Below, one piece after another: positions 41,450 to 50,827 of a DNA stretch of 64,000 nt. The notes under the pieces are model-generated. The model ran no database searches, was not told the DNA's origin, and saw nothing but the letters and a program-made list of their open reading frames with translations. The DNA is from an uncultured Lachnospiraceae bacterium (lineage in GTDB: Bacteria > Bacillota > Clostridia > Lachnospirales > Lachnospiraceae): positions 1 to 64,000 of the forward strand of contig CAJUBE010000014.1 in assembly GCA_910584725.1 (NCBI GenBank), in the 5' to 3' direction. The translations under genes and the position numbers were made by a program. Positions within the stretch are counted from its first letter, which is position 1; every line of letters starts with the position of its first letter.

Positions 41450-43321
41450 TTAAATCCGCCCCACTGCAAGCGCCCGCGTTGCGTTAATCACCGCCAGAAT
41501 CATCACTCCCACATCCGCAAAGATAGCCCACCACATGCCGACCGCGCCCACTGCTCCCAAAGCCAGGCAGGCAAATTTCACCGCCAGCGCAAAGACAATA
41601 TTTTCGTGGACAATCCGCAGGGTCTTTCTGGAAATCTGCATGGCCAGCGCGATCTTTGCCGGATCGTCGTCCATCAGCACGATATCCGCCGCCTCGATCG
41701 CCGCATCGGAGCCGAGCGCTCCCATGGCGATCCCTAAATCGGCCCGGGAAAGCACCGGCGCGTCGTTGATGCCGTCCCCCACAAAAGCAAGTTTCTCCTT
41801 CTTTCCTTTCGCCGCCAGAAGCTTTTCCACCTCAACCACCTTATCCGCAGGCAGAAGTTCGCTTCTCGCTTCGTCCACACCAAGTTCCTTCGCCACCGCA
41901 TCCGCCACAGACTTTGCATCTCCAGTCAACATAACTATCTTACGAACTCCGGCCTTCTTAATTGCCGTAAGCGCCTCCTTCGCGCCCGGCTTCACCACGT
42001 CGGAAATCAGAATGCACCCGGCGTAGACGCCGTCCACCGCCACATACACCTGTGTCCCGATCCCTGAAACCTCCTCCGGCGCAATCTGCAGCCGCTCCAT
42101 CAGCCTGCGGTTGCCCGCCGCAACCATCCGCCCATCCACATTGGCACAGACGCCGTGTCCGCTGATCTCCTCCACATCCTTCACTCGATCCCGATCAATT
42201 TCCTTCCCGTACGCCTCCCGCAGACTTCTGCTGATGGGATGCCCGGAATAACTCTCCGCGCAGGCCGCGTACTTGATCAGTTCCTCCTCGGAGAAACCTG
42301 CCGCCGCTTTCTTCGCGGTCACTTCAAACACGCCCTTCGTCAGCGTCCCCGTCTTATCGCAGACCACATACTTCGTCTCCGAGAGCGCCTCCAAGTAGTT
42401 GGAACCCTTCACCAGAATGCCCTTGGCGGAAGCGCCGCCGATTCCCCCAAAAAAGCTTAGAGGGATGGAAATGACCAGCGCGCAGGGACAGCTTATGACT
42501 AATGTGGTCAACGCTCTCGTCACCCACATGGACCAGTGCGGCTCATACCCGAAAACCAGACTCAAAACCGGCGGCAGTAAAGCCAGCGCCAGCGCGCCGT
42601 AGCAGACTGCCGGTGTATAGTATCTGGCAAACCGGGTGATAAAATTCTCGGAACGGGATTTTTTCATGCTGGAATTTTCCACAAGTTCCAGAATTTTAGA
42701 AACCGTCGATTCCCCGAACTCCTTCGTCGTGCGCAGCTTCAAGACACCCGACATATTTACGCTGCCACTGATGACCTGATCTCCTGCACCCACCTGTCTG
42801 GGCAGGCTTTCTCCCGTCAGCGCGCTCGTATTCAGGGATGCCTCCCCTTCTTCCACGATACCGTCGATGGGCACCTTTTCACCGGGCATGACCGTGATGA
42901 GCGTGCCGATCTCCACCTCGTCCGGGTCTACCTGTTCTATCTTTCCATCCAACTCTATGTTGGCGTAGTCCGGGCGGATATCCATCAGCTTCGCAATGTT
43001 CCCCCGGCTCTTCCCCACCGCGTAGCTCTGGAAAAGCTCCCCGATCTGGTAAAAGAGCATGACCGCCACGCCTTCCGTGTATTCCCCAAGAAAAATGGCA
43101 CCCACGGTAGCCACCGCCATCAGGAAATTCTCGTCGAAAACCTCCCCGTGGATCACGCCCAGAAACGCCTTGCGCAAAATATCATAGCCGATCACCAGAT
43201 AGGGAACCATAAAGAGCGCAAGCCTGAGCCACGGATTCTCGATGGGTATGAATAACAGCGCAAGCACAAGAACTGCCGCGATTAAAATTCTGATAAAAAC
43301 CTTCTTCTGTTTTCTCGTCAT
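41450..43321 (-). CDS. Heavy metal P1B-type ATPase (Zn/Cd/Co group)
   Basis: 623 residues from the ATG at 43321. No N-terminal metal-binding HMA domain. TGES loop in ALTGESLPRQ, membrane metal site SCPCALVIS (CPC), phosphorylation site VVCDKTGTLTKG, SGHPISRSL (HP), GDGINDAPVLS. It exports divalent soft metals, Zn or Cd by the CPC motif and family. A palindromic site resembling ArsR/CzrA operators overlaps its -10 box; no regulator gene lies beside it. Confidence 0.92.
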   Translation of the reverse strand: MTRKQKKVFIRILIAAVLVLALLFIPIENPWLRLALFMVPYLVIGYDILRKAFLGVIHGEVFDENFLMAVATVGAIFLGEYTEGVAVMLFYQIGELFQSYAVGKSRGNIAKLMDIRPDYANIELDGKIEQVDPDEVEIGTLITVMPGEKVPIDGIVEEGEASLNTSALTGESLPRQVGAGDQVISGSVNMSGVLKLRTTKEFGESTVSKILELVENSSMKKSRSENFITRFARYYTPAVCYGALALALLPPVLSLVFGYEPHWSMWVTRALTTLVISCPCALVISIPLSFFGGIGGASAKGILVKGSNYLEALSETKYVVCDKTGTLTKGVFEVTAKKAAAGFSEEELIKYAACAESYSGHPISRSLREAYGKEIDRDRVKDVEEISGHGVCANVDGRMVAAGNRRLMERLQIAPEEVSGIGTQVYVAVDGVYAGCILISDVVKPGAKEALTAIKKAGVRKIVMLTGDAKSVADAVAKELGVDEARSELLPADKVVEVEKLLAAKGKKEKLAFVGDGINDAPVLSRADLGIAMGALGSDAAIEAADIVLMDDDPAKIALAMQISRKTLRIVHENIVFALAVKFACLALGAVGAVGMWWAIFADVGVMILAVINATRALAVGRI

Positions 43322-43350
43322 TGGTCTTTCCCCCTGCGTTTCCATTTCTT

Positions 43351-43387
43351 ATATGAACATTCAAACATATATTCATTCGTTTGTCAA
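43351..43387 (-). promoter_or_regulatory. P-type ATPase promoter with ArsR-like operator
   Basis: TTGACA at 43382-43387, 17 bp, TTGAAT at 43359-43364, minus strand. Across the -10 box lies ATATGAACATTCAAACATAT (43351-43370), with outer arms ATATG/CATAT, similar to operators of zinc-sensing ArsR-family repressors such as CzrA. Metal control is inferred. Confidence 0.5.
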
Positions 43388-43410
43388 GATGTAATTTTCT
43401 CTCCATGTGA

Positions 43411-43450
43411 ATAAGCAGACTAAAAATGCTTCGCATTTCCCATTCGCGCA
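43411..43450. repeat. MITE-like element, copy D (left end only)
   Basis: ATAAGCAGACTAAAAATGCTTC then GCATTTCCCATTCGCG, the left third of the element seen at 8859 and 9192; the right end is missing. Confidence 0.5.
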
Positions 43451-43456
43451 TAAAGA

Positions 43457-43558
43457 AAGGACAACATCAGCCGCCAAGTGTGCTCCGGGATTTTCTGTGT
43501 GTGAACCGAGACACTGGCGATACGTCGCCGCACTCCTCCCAGAACTGATGTTGTCCTT
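43457..43558. repeat. 102-bp hairpin element
   Basis: A perfect 14-bp inverted repeat AAGGACAACATCAG (43457-43470) / CTGATGTTGTCCTT (43545-43558) enclosing a smaller GGCGATACGTCGCC palindrome. Non-coding. It follows directly on copy D of the ATAAGCAGA element. The stretch 43559-43713 adds further hairpins (CGAGTAGG..CCTACTCG, GTCAGCGTATGCTGAC) and no gene. Confidence 0.5.
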
Positions 43559-43713
43559 GTACAATTATATGCTATTTATTTCTTCTGCGCAAGCTTCCCT
43601 ATTCGGGCGTGTGCAATCGAGTAGGTAAGAGCCATCTTCCCCTACTCGCGCGCCGGGCACCCGTCAGCGTATGCTGACAATCTTCCTCTGGTTGCCCGTG
43701 TGCATAAATAATA

Positions 43714-43736
43714 AAGGCAGACCTTACAGCCTGCCT
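43714..43736 (-). terminator. Terminator of the DUF3825 gene
   Basis: AGGCAGGC..GTCTGCCT on the minus strand with TTTATTATTT after it, about 110 nt past the stop. Confidence 0.55.
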
Positions 43737-43848
43737 ATCATATAATGGAAATACACATGAATAATGAAGTATAACATAAATAATAGTATATTATATCCTC
43801 TAATAAATTGTATGATACTATAATTCTTTGTTTTTGTCAAATTTCTCT

Positions 43849-44589
43849 TTAAGGCTTCAGCCAATTACTATCTGGTCTTGCGATTAGACGGGCATTATTA
43901 TATGCCATATCCAACGTAAGACAAGTATGCCCTAAATATTGGTTTCCTGCCACATTTTTGCTTACAACAAGAGCCATATCCGGCACATTTTCATTAATCA
44001 GACAGATCGGTATCAGGAGCTGTATTTTTCCTTTATAATATTGAGGGACCGCTGTTTTATAATTGGCATTTATCATCTGTTTTGCCCTTCTTACGGCACC
44101 GTCAAAAAGCATACTTTTGTTGTTGCTCTCCCTAATAGCCTCGGGAATTCTCAAAAAATTATCCGGATCATTAAATATATGCGAATACTGTGGTATAATA
44201 TCGCAATTTGTATCAAAAACCAAATCAGCCGGATTTGAAAAATAATTTGCCCTTTGCGGATATTCTGTCACACCCATATTAGAAACTTGATACGAGGTAT
44301 AAAATCCATCTAAAAACCATTTTTGCTTACCCTCAATCTGATTTGGGACAAAATAAGCGTATATTTCCTGATAAAAGTCTGTATATAAACCAGTATTAAA
44401 CATAGCATATTCCTGTTGTTCAATCACTTTATTTTCTTCTACCAGTTTTTCTAATGTATGATCAATATAATTTTTTAAAATCACATTATCCGAATTCATC
44501 CCAAAGCTCCATTTTTCAGGACATAAACCCGATAAAATATTGATTTTTTTATCATATTCATGGCAATACGCAAATTGAAACAATTTCAT
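43849..44589 (-). CDS. DUF3825 protein
   Basis: 246 residues. The C-terminus YLGHTCLTLDMAYNNARLIARPDSNWL is the strongly conserved DUF3825 end, and PQYYKGKIQLLIPICL precedes it. No membrane segment. DUF3825 has been suggested to relate to RNA or phage defence contexts, but its function is not established. The gene is much more AT-rich than its neighbours and stands alone between hairpin-rich intergenic DNA and the CDF gene, so it was probably acquired. RBS CAGGAG. Confidence 0.85.
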   Translation of the reverse strand: MKLFQFAYCHEYDKKINILSGLCPEKWSFGMNSDNVILKNYIDHTLEKLVEENKVIEQQEYAMFNTGLYTDFYQEIYAYFVPNQIEGKQKWFLDGFYTSYQVSNMGVTEYPQRANYFSNPADLVFDTNCDIIPQYSHIFNDPDNFLRIPEAIRESNNKSMLFDGAVRRAKQMINANYKTAVPQYYKGKIQLLIPICLINENVPDMALVVSKNVAGNQYLGHTCLTLDMAYNNARLIARPDSNWLKP

Positions 44590-44673
44590 TACACGGTACT
44601 CCTGTTCACTTTATAAATATTGCATTACACGGCATTTACAAATACAACCTTTTTCATACGAAATTCAGTTTTT

Positions 44674-45558
44674 TCATTCCCCCGGATTCACATGCACCAT
44701 GATATGCTTCACCTTGGGAAAATTCTTCTCGATGGAATCGTGCACCCGCTCCGCCGTCTCGTGGGCGCACCGAAGCGTCTCCTCCCCGTCCGCGCATATT
44801 TCTATATCCACATAAATTTTGTTGCCGAAAACCCTCGTGTGCAAAAGGTCTACGCCGAGCACGCCCTCCTGCGCCGCCGCGCATTCCCGAAGCGCGGCTT
44901 CCGTCTCCTCGTCGCACGCCTTGTCTACCATCTTATCCACCGCATCCATAAAGATCTCATATGCCGCTTTCTCAATAAACACGCAGATCACCACGCTTGC
45001 CACCGGGTCCAGAATCGGAAACCCGAGTCTCGCGCCGCCGATACCGATCAGCGCGCCCACGGAGGAGAGGGCGTCGGAGCGGTGATGCCATGCGTCCGCC
45101 ATCAGCGCGCCGGAGTCGATCCGTCTGGCGTGTATTTTCGTGTACTGGTACATCGCCTCCTTCACGACGATGGAAACAGCCGCCGCCACAAGGGCGAGCC
45201 GCCCAGGCACCGTCAGACTGGCGTAATCTCCGCCCGCAATCTGCCTGAACGCCGAATACCCGATTCCCAGACCGGTAAAAGCAAGAATGGTGGCAAGCAC
45301 AATCGCCGCCACACATTCCAGCCGCTCATGCCCGTAGGGGTGGTTCTTATCCGACTCCTTCCTCGATATCCGAATGCCGATGATCACCACAACGGTGCTG
45401 AACACATCAGACGCCGAGTGAATCGCGTCGGAGATGATCGCGCCGGAGTGGGCTAAAATACCCGCTAACAATTTAAATACCGTCAGCGCACAGTTGGCAA
45501 TAATACTGACCGCCGAGACGCGCATGGCGACCCGCTCAAATTCCTCTTCCTTTTTCAC
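44674..45558 (-). CDS. Cation diffusion facilitator transporter
   Basis: 294 residues, six membrane helices (about 10-215), then a cytoplasmic domain of about 80 residues (VDLLHTRVFGNKIYVDIEI). Metal sites: DAIHSASDV in helix 2 and ADAWHHRSDALSS in helix 5 (HxxxD). It exports Zn, Mn or Fe with H+ antiport. The start is GTG at 45558 with AAGGTG upstream. Together with the P-type ATPase it gives this stretch two metal exporters, though they are separate units. Confidence 0.93.
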   Translation of the reverse strand: MKKEEEFERVAMRVSAVSIIANCALTVFKLLAGILAHSGAIISDAIHSASDVFSTVVVIIGIRISRKESDKNHPYGHERLECVAAIVLATILAFTGLGIGYSAFRQIAGGDYASLTVPGRLALVAAAVSIVVKEAMYQYTKIHARRIDSGALMADAWHHRSDALSSVGALIGIGGARLGFPILDPVASVVICVFIEKAAYEIFMDAVDKMVDKACDEETEAALRECAAAQEGVLGVDLLHTRVFGNKIYVDIEICADGEETLRCAHETAERVHDSIEKNFPKVKHIMVHVNPGE

Positions 45559-45650
45559 TCACTGCACCTTGCTTTCCAAAAATATATTTCATTCTAATCT
45601 ACCACATCCGCCATCCCCGCGCAAGCCTTTTCATTGTTTTTTCACAAATA

Positions 45651-45700
45651 AAGTATCGGCAGTTCGTCCAAACTAACTAGGACAAACTGCCGGCATACTT
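45651..45700 (-). terminator. purB terminator
   Basis: AAGTAT-CGGCAGTT-GTCC pairs with GGAC-AACTGCCG-ATACTT around a 9-nt loop, followed by TTTATTTG on the minus strand. Confidence 0.75.
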
Positions 45701-45719
45701 CAATTTCATAAAATCGCGC

Positions 45720-47171
45720 TTATACGGTGATCTCTGCCGTCACCCCCAGCATCTCCTTATTCTCCGTGAGAATCGGATTCACGATCTCTTTCAGGAACTT
45801 CTCCACCTGCAGCGGCGCGCGCCCCACATAGTTGGCGGGCTCCATGGTCTTTTGCAGATCTTCCAGACTCATGTTGAATGCCGGATCCGCCGCGATCAGC
45901 TCTAACAGGTTATTCTCCTTCCCTTCCTTCTTCACATTGGCGCCCGCGATCATGGAAAGCTCCCTGATCTTCTCGTGTAGCTCCTGTCTGTTGCCCCCGG
46001 CTTTGACAGCGTCCATCATAATATTTTCCGTCGCCATAAAGGGCAGCTCGCTCATCAGGCGCTTTGTTATCACTTTATCGTACACTACCAGACCATCCAC
46101 CACATTCAGGCACAAATCGAGAATCCCGTCCACCGCCAGAAACGCCTCGGGGATAGAAAGCCGCTTGTTGGCGGAGTCATCTAACGTCCGCTCAAACCAC
46201 TGGACGGAGGAAGTGATCGCCGGATTCAAGGCGTCCACCATCACGAACCGGGCGAGGGAGGCAATGCGCTCGCTGCGCATGGGATTCCTCTTGTAAGCCA
46301 TCGCCGAGGAACCGATCTGGCTCTTCTCAAAAGGCTCCTCCACCTCCTTCAGATGCTGGAGCAGGCGGATATCGTTTGACATCTTGTGGGCGGACGCCGC
46401 AATGCCCGCCAGTATGTTGCACACTCTCGTGTCCACCTTGCGGGAGTATGTCTGCCCGGACACGGGATAGCACTTCTCAAATCCCATCTTTTCAGCGATC
46501 ATGGGGTCTATCTTATCTATGGTCTCCTGGTCGCCGTCAAAAAGCTCCTGAAAAGACGCCTGCGTGCCCGTGGTGCCTTTGGAACCGAGAAGTTTCAGAC
46601 TCCCCAGCACATAATCCAGATCTTCCAGGTCGAGACAGAACTCCTGCGCCCAGAGGGTCGCCCGCTTTCCGACGGTGGTAGGCTGTGCGGGCTGGAAATG
46701 AGTAAACGCCAGTGTCGGCAGCTCCTTGTATTCTTCCGCGAATTTCGCCAGTTCCGCGATCACGTTCACCAGCTTTTTCTTCACCAGCTTTAATGCCTCG
46801 CGCATCACGATAATGTCCGTGTTGTCCCCCACATAGCAGGAGGTGGCGCCGAGGTGGATGATGCCCGCCGCCTTGGGGCACTGTTGCCCGTAGGCGTAGA
46901 CATGGCTCATCACGTCGTGGCGCACTTCCTTCTCTCTCGCCTTCGCCACGTCGTAATTGATGTCCTTGGCATACTTTTTCAGCTCGTCGATCTGCTCCTG
47001 TGTAATCACCGGCTTGCCGTTCTGGGAAAGCCCCAGCTCCATCTCCGTCTCCGCCAGCGCGATCCAGAGCCGCCGCCACGTCCGGAACTTCATGTCCGGG
47101 GAAAAAATATACTGCATCTCCTTACTCGCATACCGCTCCGACAGGGGGCTCACATACTTATCTGTGCTCAT
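45720..47171 (-). CDS. purB: Adenylosuccinate lyase
   Basis: 483 residues, the longer bacterial/eukaryotic-like PurB type. It opens STDKYVSPLSERYASKEMQ, has IIHLGATSCYVGDNTD with the catalytic His, and SQIGSSAMAYKRNPMRSER, the family signature loop with the catalytic Ser. It splits adenylosuccinate to AMP and SAICAR to AICAR in purine synthesis. RBS GAAAGGAAAGAG. Single gene, with a terminator downstream. Confidence 0.96.
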   Translation of the reverse strand: MSTDKYVSPLSERYASKEMQYIFSPDMKFRTWRRLWIALAETEMELGLSQNGKPVITQEQIDELKKYAKDINYDVAKAREKEVRHDVMSHVYAYGQQCPKAAGIIHLGATSCYVGDNTDIIVMREALKLVKKKLVNVIAELAKFAEEYKELPTLAFTHFQPAQPTTVGKRATLWAQEFCLDLEDLDYVLGSLKLLGSKGTTGTQASFQELFDGDQETIDKIDPMIAEKMGFEKCYPVSGQTYSRKVDTRVCNILAGIAASAHKMSNDIRLLQHLKEVEEPFEKSQIGSSAMAYKRNPMRSERIASLARFVMVDALNPAITSSVQWFERTLDDSANKRLSIPEAFLAVDGILDLCLNVVDGLVVYDKVITKRLMSELPFMATENIMMDAVKAGGNRQELHEKIRELSMIAGANVKKEGKENNLLELIAADPAFNMSLEDLQKTMEPANYVGRAPLQVEKFLKEIVNPILTENKEMLGVTAEITV

Positions 47172-47299
47172 CTTTCTCTTTCCTTTCTATCGTAAATTTT
47201 GCAGGTAATTGTGAAACACTTCTTTGCTCTTGATACGATGTGCATATTGTATAATCCATAAGCGTACTCTCAAAAGACGCCGGTACTTAGCGTAGGTTC

Positions 47300-47318
47300 G
47301 GAGTTGCCAGGCAACTCC
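47300..47318. other. Perfect short palindrome upstream of purB
   Basis: GGAGTTGCCAGGCAACTCC, 19 bp, between TTAGCG-containing flanks (CTTAGCGTAGG and GCTTAGCGCCG) that repeat on both sides. It is either a small repetitive unit or an operator; no T-run. Confidence 0.35.
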
Positions 47319-47360
47319 ACGAGCTTAGCGCCGCTGCGTTTCGCAATCACCTATCTGTGA

Positions 47361-48542
47361 TCAGGAACTAAACTTCTGCTCGTACTCCTCCACCGTCTTC
47401 ATAATCTCCTTCGCATATTTCGGATACTTCTCCACCAGCGCCTTGATATCCTTCTGGGATGTGCCCGCCACCACTTCCCTGTTATAATCCATGCGCCGTC
47501 TCAAGGACTGCCTGCGGATAATCAGGTTGTGTCTGATCTCCACCATCTCCTTGGAATCGAGAATGGCCTCCGTCTGGTGCAGCCAGATAGCCGGATCCTG
47601 TATCTGATAGCATTTCAAAATTTGCAAAAGCTCCTGCTCGCTGTAATCCAGATCCAGCTCCGCTCTGCGGAATTTCTCCCGCTCCTCCTTCTCAACCTTA
47701 TAATTCTGCCACATTTCAGTCAGCTCTTTTGCACTGTTCACGCCGTATTTCATATATAAATATTCCAGAAGGTTGGTGTTGTTCACATAGCGGATCTTTA
47801 CCTTATTCTGTAACAGAATGATTTTGTTAATGCCGGTCTCGACTCTTCGCAGCTCCTTCCTGGCATCCATGTGCTTCACATAGATCAATGTGATCACCAC
47901 TGCCGCAACGCCCGCTGTGGCAAGATACCCCAGCTTCGTGTCCATTTCCAGAAAGAACTGCAGAAACAAAAGCAATAGCACACAGAGCCCCAGGGCTGTC
48001 ACACAGATGATGGTCATGCCTTTGGTGTCGGAAATCAGCCGCATTACTTCGCTCTTGCGGTAGAGGTAAGCGTGCTTCTCACCATCCAGACGGCTGAGGT
48101 CTTTGCGGATCAGCTCCTGATAACTCTCCGCCTCGTTGATTTTCGTGAATGCCTCCTCCATCTGGTCTTCCATGCGCTCCACCATACGGTACTTTTCGTC
48201 TGTAATCCGATGGGGCCGGCCCATGAAATCCGTCTTTCTCTCTTGTAAAAGGGAAACCCGCTTCGCGCAGTCCTTGAGCTGTTCGCTCTCCTCCGGCGGC
48301 AGCGCCTCAATCTCCTCCATGTCCTTTAAGTAGGAGGTGACCATATTGTATTCAAAGTTCAGATTCTCTAACTCTTTCGTAGCATCCGCGATCTTTTCCA
48401 GACAATTCTTTACATAGTCGCTTCTCTGCTCCTTATTGTCAAAATCTATCTCCCGCGAAGACTCCTCCTCTTCCCACTCTTCCTCATCGTATTCGTCGTA
48501 GTCTCTGCGGAATCTGTTAAGCAGTCTCTTAATAAAGCCCAT
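47361..48542 (-). CDS. Coiled-coil membrane protein of the DUF5716/5717 cluster
   Basis: Function unknown. 393 residues: a basic start (GFIKRLLNRFRRDYDEYDE), an acidic patch, a long coiled coil (about 40-170, e.g. YVKNCLEKIADATKELENL), two membrane helices at about 178-220 (TIICVTALGLCVLLLLFLQF and TAGVAAVVITLIYV), then a second helical region to the end. No enzyme motif. Fourth and last gene of a minus-strand cluster (54379 down to 47361), 34 nt after the preceding gene. It may anchor the cluster's products to the membrane, which is inference. Confidence 0.75.
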   Translation of the reverse strand: MGFIKRLLNRFRRDYDEYDEEEWEEEESSREIDFDNKEQRSDYVKNCLEKIADATKELENLNFEYNMVTSYLKDMEEIEALPPEESEQLKDCAKRVSLLQERKTDFMGRPHRITDEKYRMVERMEDQMEEAFTKINEAESYQELIRKDLSRLDGEKHAYLYRKSEVMRLISDTKGMTIICVTALGLCVLLLLFLQFFLEMDTKLGYLATAGVAAVVITLIYVKHMDARKELRRVETGINKIILLQNKVKIRYVNNTNLLEYLYMKYGVNSAKELTEMWQNYKVEKEEREKFRRAELDLDYSEQELLQILKCYQIQDPAIWLHQTEAILDSKEMVEIRHNLIIRRQSLRRRMDYNREVVAGTSQKDIKALVEKYPKYAKEIMKTVEEYEQKFSS

Positions 48543-48576
48543 TTTTCTCCTCCACGTCAGAACCGTTTATCGTTCC

Positions 48577-49437
48577 CTATCTCATACTCCTGCGGTACTT
48601 TTCTTTCAGCCCCGCCGTCAGTTTCCCGATCTCCTCATAATAAGGCGTGGAGCCGCCGATTGCGCCCGCGCCCTCCTCCTTCATCACCTGGTAGGTGACA
48701 AGCATCCTGTTTTCATCCGTCCCCTCAAAGGAACCCTCTGCGCGCTTCACCATCCGCTCCACTTCCAGGGACAGCTCATGGAACTCAGGGTGGGCCGCAA
48801 CATAATCAATATATGCGTTCTCCTGCTGCCCCATACGCAGCGCCGCCAGATACATCTTAAGCCCCTCCTTTTTCCCGTCTGTCTGATACGATTTCATAAA
48901 CCAGTCCGCCGCCTGTCCGTAGAGAAACATGCCCGCACAGGCCACACCCATATTGTGGTAGAGTCTCGCCAAGAGCAGCTTCTCATTCGCCGGCACCTCA
49001 CCCGCCAGACTCTGATACTGCTGCAGGGCCGCCAGATACCGCTTCTCCCCGAGAAGATAATCGGCTTTCGCCTTCTGCCGCTCATAAGGGCTTAATCCGT
49101 CGTTGCCCCGCACAATCTCCTCTGTCCTCTCGATCACGTCAGGCGGATAAATACTCACGTACTCCAGCACCGCGCCCACATAAGCCGCCGTGGAGCCCCG
49201 CCTGTTCAACAGTGCATCCAGCGTATGCGCCAGATCACTTAAAGAGCACTCCGCCTCAAGCCACCTGACCATATCCCGCTGCATGACCTCCGCGTCCAGA
49301 AGCTCCGCCCTGTCCACAAAGAGAAAGCACAGCTCTTCCACCGAATACAAGTTTACATAAAATCTTTCCATGTAATAGGGATTCTCTGCCCTTCTCCCTG
49401 TTCCCAGAATCATCTGACCATCCATCTTAATCTCCAT
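48577..49437 (-). CDS. Helical-repeat protein of the DUF5716/5717 cluster
   Basis: Function unknown. About 286 residues from the ATG at 49437; an in-frame ATG at 49479 would overlap the previous gene and has no ribosome binding site. All-helical; residues about 130-225 (YERQKAKADYLLGEKRYLAA, LYHNMGVACAGMFLYGQAAD, WFMKSYQTDGKKEGLKMYLA) look like TPR repeats. No membrane segment. TPR proteins assemble complexes, so it may link the Hsp70-like ATPase (upstream gene) with the membrane protein (downstream gene). One GTTTACATAA copy lies in it (49351). Confidence 0.7.
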   Translation of the reverse strand: MEIKMDGQMILGTGRRAENPYYMERFYVNLYSVEELCFLFVDRAELLDAEVMQRDMVRWLEAECSLSDLAHTLDALLNRRGSTAAYVGAVLEYVSIYPPDVIERTEEIVRGNDGLSPYERQKAKADYLLGEKRYLAALQQYQSLAGEVPANEKLLLARLYHNMGVACAGMFLYGQAADWFMKSYQTDGKKEGLKMYLAALRMGQQENAYIDYVAAHPEFHELSLEVERMVKRAEGSFEGTDENRMLVTYQVMKEEGAGAIGGSTPYYEEIGKLTAGLKEKYRRSMR

Positions 49438-49451
49438 TTCGGAGCGTTTCC

Positions 49452-50765
49452 TTAGAAAATCCGAAACTCTTCTTCCCATTTCTGCCCGTTTGCCGGGAAA
49501 AACTCACCCAGCCCCAGATCCGTCACCTTCACTGTCACTGTGTCGGCGGAAGCCATCGCCACGTCCAGCGCGTATCTGGTAAAGGGCGCGCCCGTCTCCC
49601 TCGCCCCCGTAAGGGGAAAGGTTTTTGTCTCCACATTTTTCCCGTTAAGCGGCGTGACTACGAGGGAAACCTCCTTCTCCTTACCGAGAAGAATCTCGCA
49701 GGACTTGTGCAGCTCATACCAGTTTTCCCCGGCGTCCAAAAGCGCGTAGTAAGATTCCTTTCCCTGCCGCAGCACCCGCATACCGATATTTGCCTTCAGC
49801 TTATCTTCCCCCAGAAAGATATGGGTCTTGCCCGCCTCGGAAGTGTCGAATTTCTCCAAAAGGCTGTAGACCGCGCCTCTGCTGTACAGATTGTTCCCCT
49901 GAAACACGCGCCTGTTGCGGCAGAGAAACTGCAGGGATTTTTTATGCCACTCCTCCCGGAAACCGTCCCCCAGAAGATAGGCCGAGGAGACGATCCGCCC
50001 CTCACAGAGCTTCTCCAGAATCCCGAGGAATCGCTCGTCCGCCACCCGGAAGGCGTCCTCCTTCACAGCCTCGTCCTCGTCCTCCTCGGGAACCACAACG
50101 GTCTCATAGCCAGCTTCCTCGATCAACGTCACAATAGGCGTTGTCCTCTTGTTGCACTCCATGCGGTAGGTTTTTAAATACCTGCCGTCGTGCTCGCAGA
50201 CCACCGCTTGGTACGCCCACAGTTCGGGGGGCTGGTACAGCATGAAAGAGTAAAGGCTCTCCGTATGGCTCTGGAAATAAATGTGCTCCGTGTTTACCTG
50301 CAGATTGGCCGCCACCTGCAGAAGAATCTCCACCATGCGGTCATCCATTCCGCCCACCGTAAACAGTAAGGCCCCTATATGCTCCACCGGAACAATGAAG
50401 CTCATAAGCCCCAGACTTCTTCTGATGAAAAGGGTTAAAAGCGCCACCGGATCATAGGTCTCCCCGTCCAGCTCGACCTCCGTCCCCTTTCTGGCAAGGT
50501 GCAGAATATCCTCCACCGGGCACATGGTTTCCTCCCCTGTGCTCTTGACCGCTTCCTTGCCGTAGAGCCACTGGTTCGTCCCTTTTCGTTTACATAACAT
50601 AAACGGGATGTTGTACTGCTTCGTTCCCACCACGGGAGCCACCGTCTCCACATCCCCCTCGCCAAAGAGGCAGTAGCTGATCTGGGTATACCTCTCCCCC
50701 AGATCATACCCCACAAACACACTTCCCTTATGCGGTTTGCCGTCCTCTTTCGTACCCAGAAACAT
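49452..50765 (-). CDS. Hsp70/actin-like ATPase, DUF5716 type
   Basis: 437 residues. The start FVGYDLGERYTQISYCLFG is a phosphate-1 loop of the actin/Hsp70 fold, IPFMLCKRKGTNQWLYGKEA matches the Hsp70 strand region with a G-x-A end, LLFTVGGMDDRMVEILLQ fits the connect region, and SSAYLLGDGFREEW the phosphate-2/adenosine loop, with NNLYSRGAVYSLL after it. A C-terminal beta domain (about 330-437) follows. I recognise the family as DUF5716, known only from Clostridia. Likely an ATP-driven assembly factor for the 1183-residue neighbour. RBS AGAGGGAG. Confidence 0.75.
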   Translation of the reverse strand: MFLGTKEDGKPHKGSVFVGYDLGERYTQISYCLFGEGDVETVAPVVGTKQYNIPFMLCKRKGTNQWLYGKEAVKSTGEETMCPVEDILHLARKGTEVELDGETYDPVALLTLFIRRSLGLMSFIVPVEHIGALLFTVGGMDDRMVEILLQVAANLQVNTEHIYFQSHTESLYSFMLYQPPELWAYQAVVCEHDGRYLKTYRMECNKRTTPIVTLIEEAGYETVVVPEEDEDEAVKEDAFRVADERFLGILEKLCEGRIVSSAYLLGDGFREEWHKKSLQFLCRNRRVFQGNNLYSRGAVYSLLEKFDTSEAGKTHIFLGEDKLKANIGMRVLRQGKESYYALLDAGENWYELHKSCEILLGKEKEVSLVVTPLNGKNVETKTFPLTGARETGAPFTRYALDVAMASADTVTVKVTDLGLGEFFPANGQKWEEEFRIF

Positions 50766-50786
50766 AAATTCTCCCTCTAATGCGGA

Positions 50787-50809
50787 GAATGCCTGTTTTT
50801 GGCATTCTT
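50787..50809. repeat. GAATGCC hairpin between DUF5717 and DUF5716 genes
   Basis: AGAATGCC / GGCATTCT with loop TGTTTTT; preceded by GCGG as at the pepD flanks (7496). A short member of that repeat family in the 62-bp gap of the operon. Confidence 0.45.
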
Positions 50810-50827
50810 CAATTTCTTTTTGCGCTG

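Noticed and set aside
43459..43558. Metal riboswitch upstream of the P-type ATPase
   Set aside because: The hairpin lies upstream of the best promoter and matches no riboswitch core that I know.
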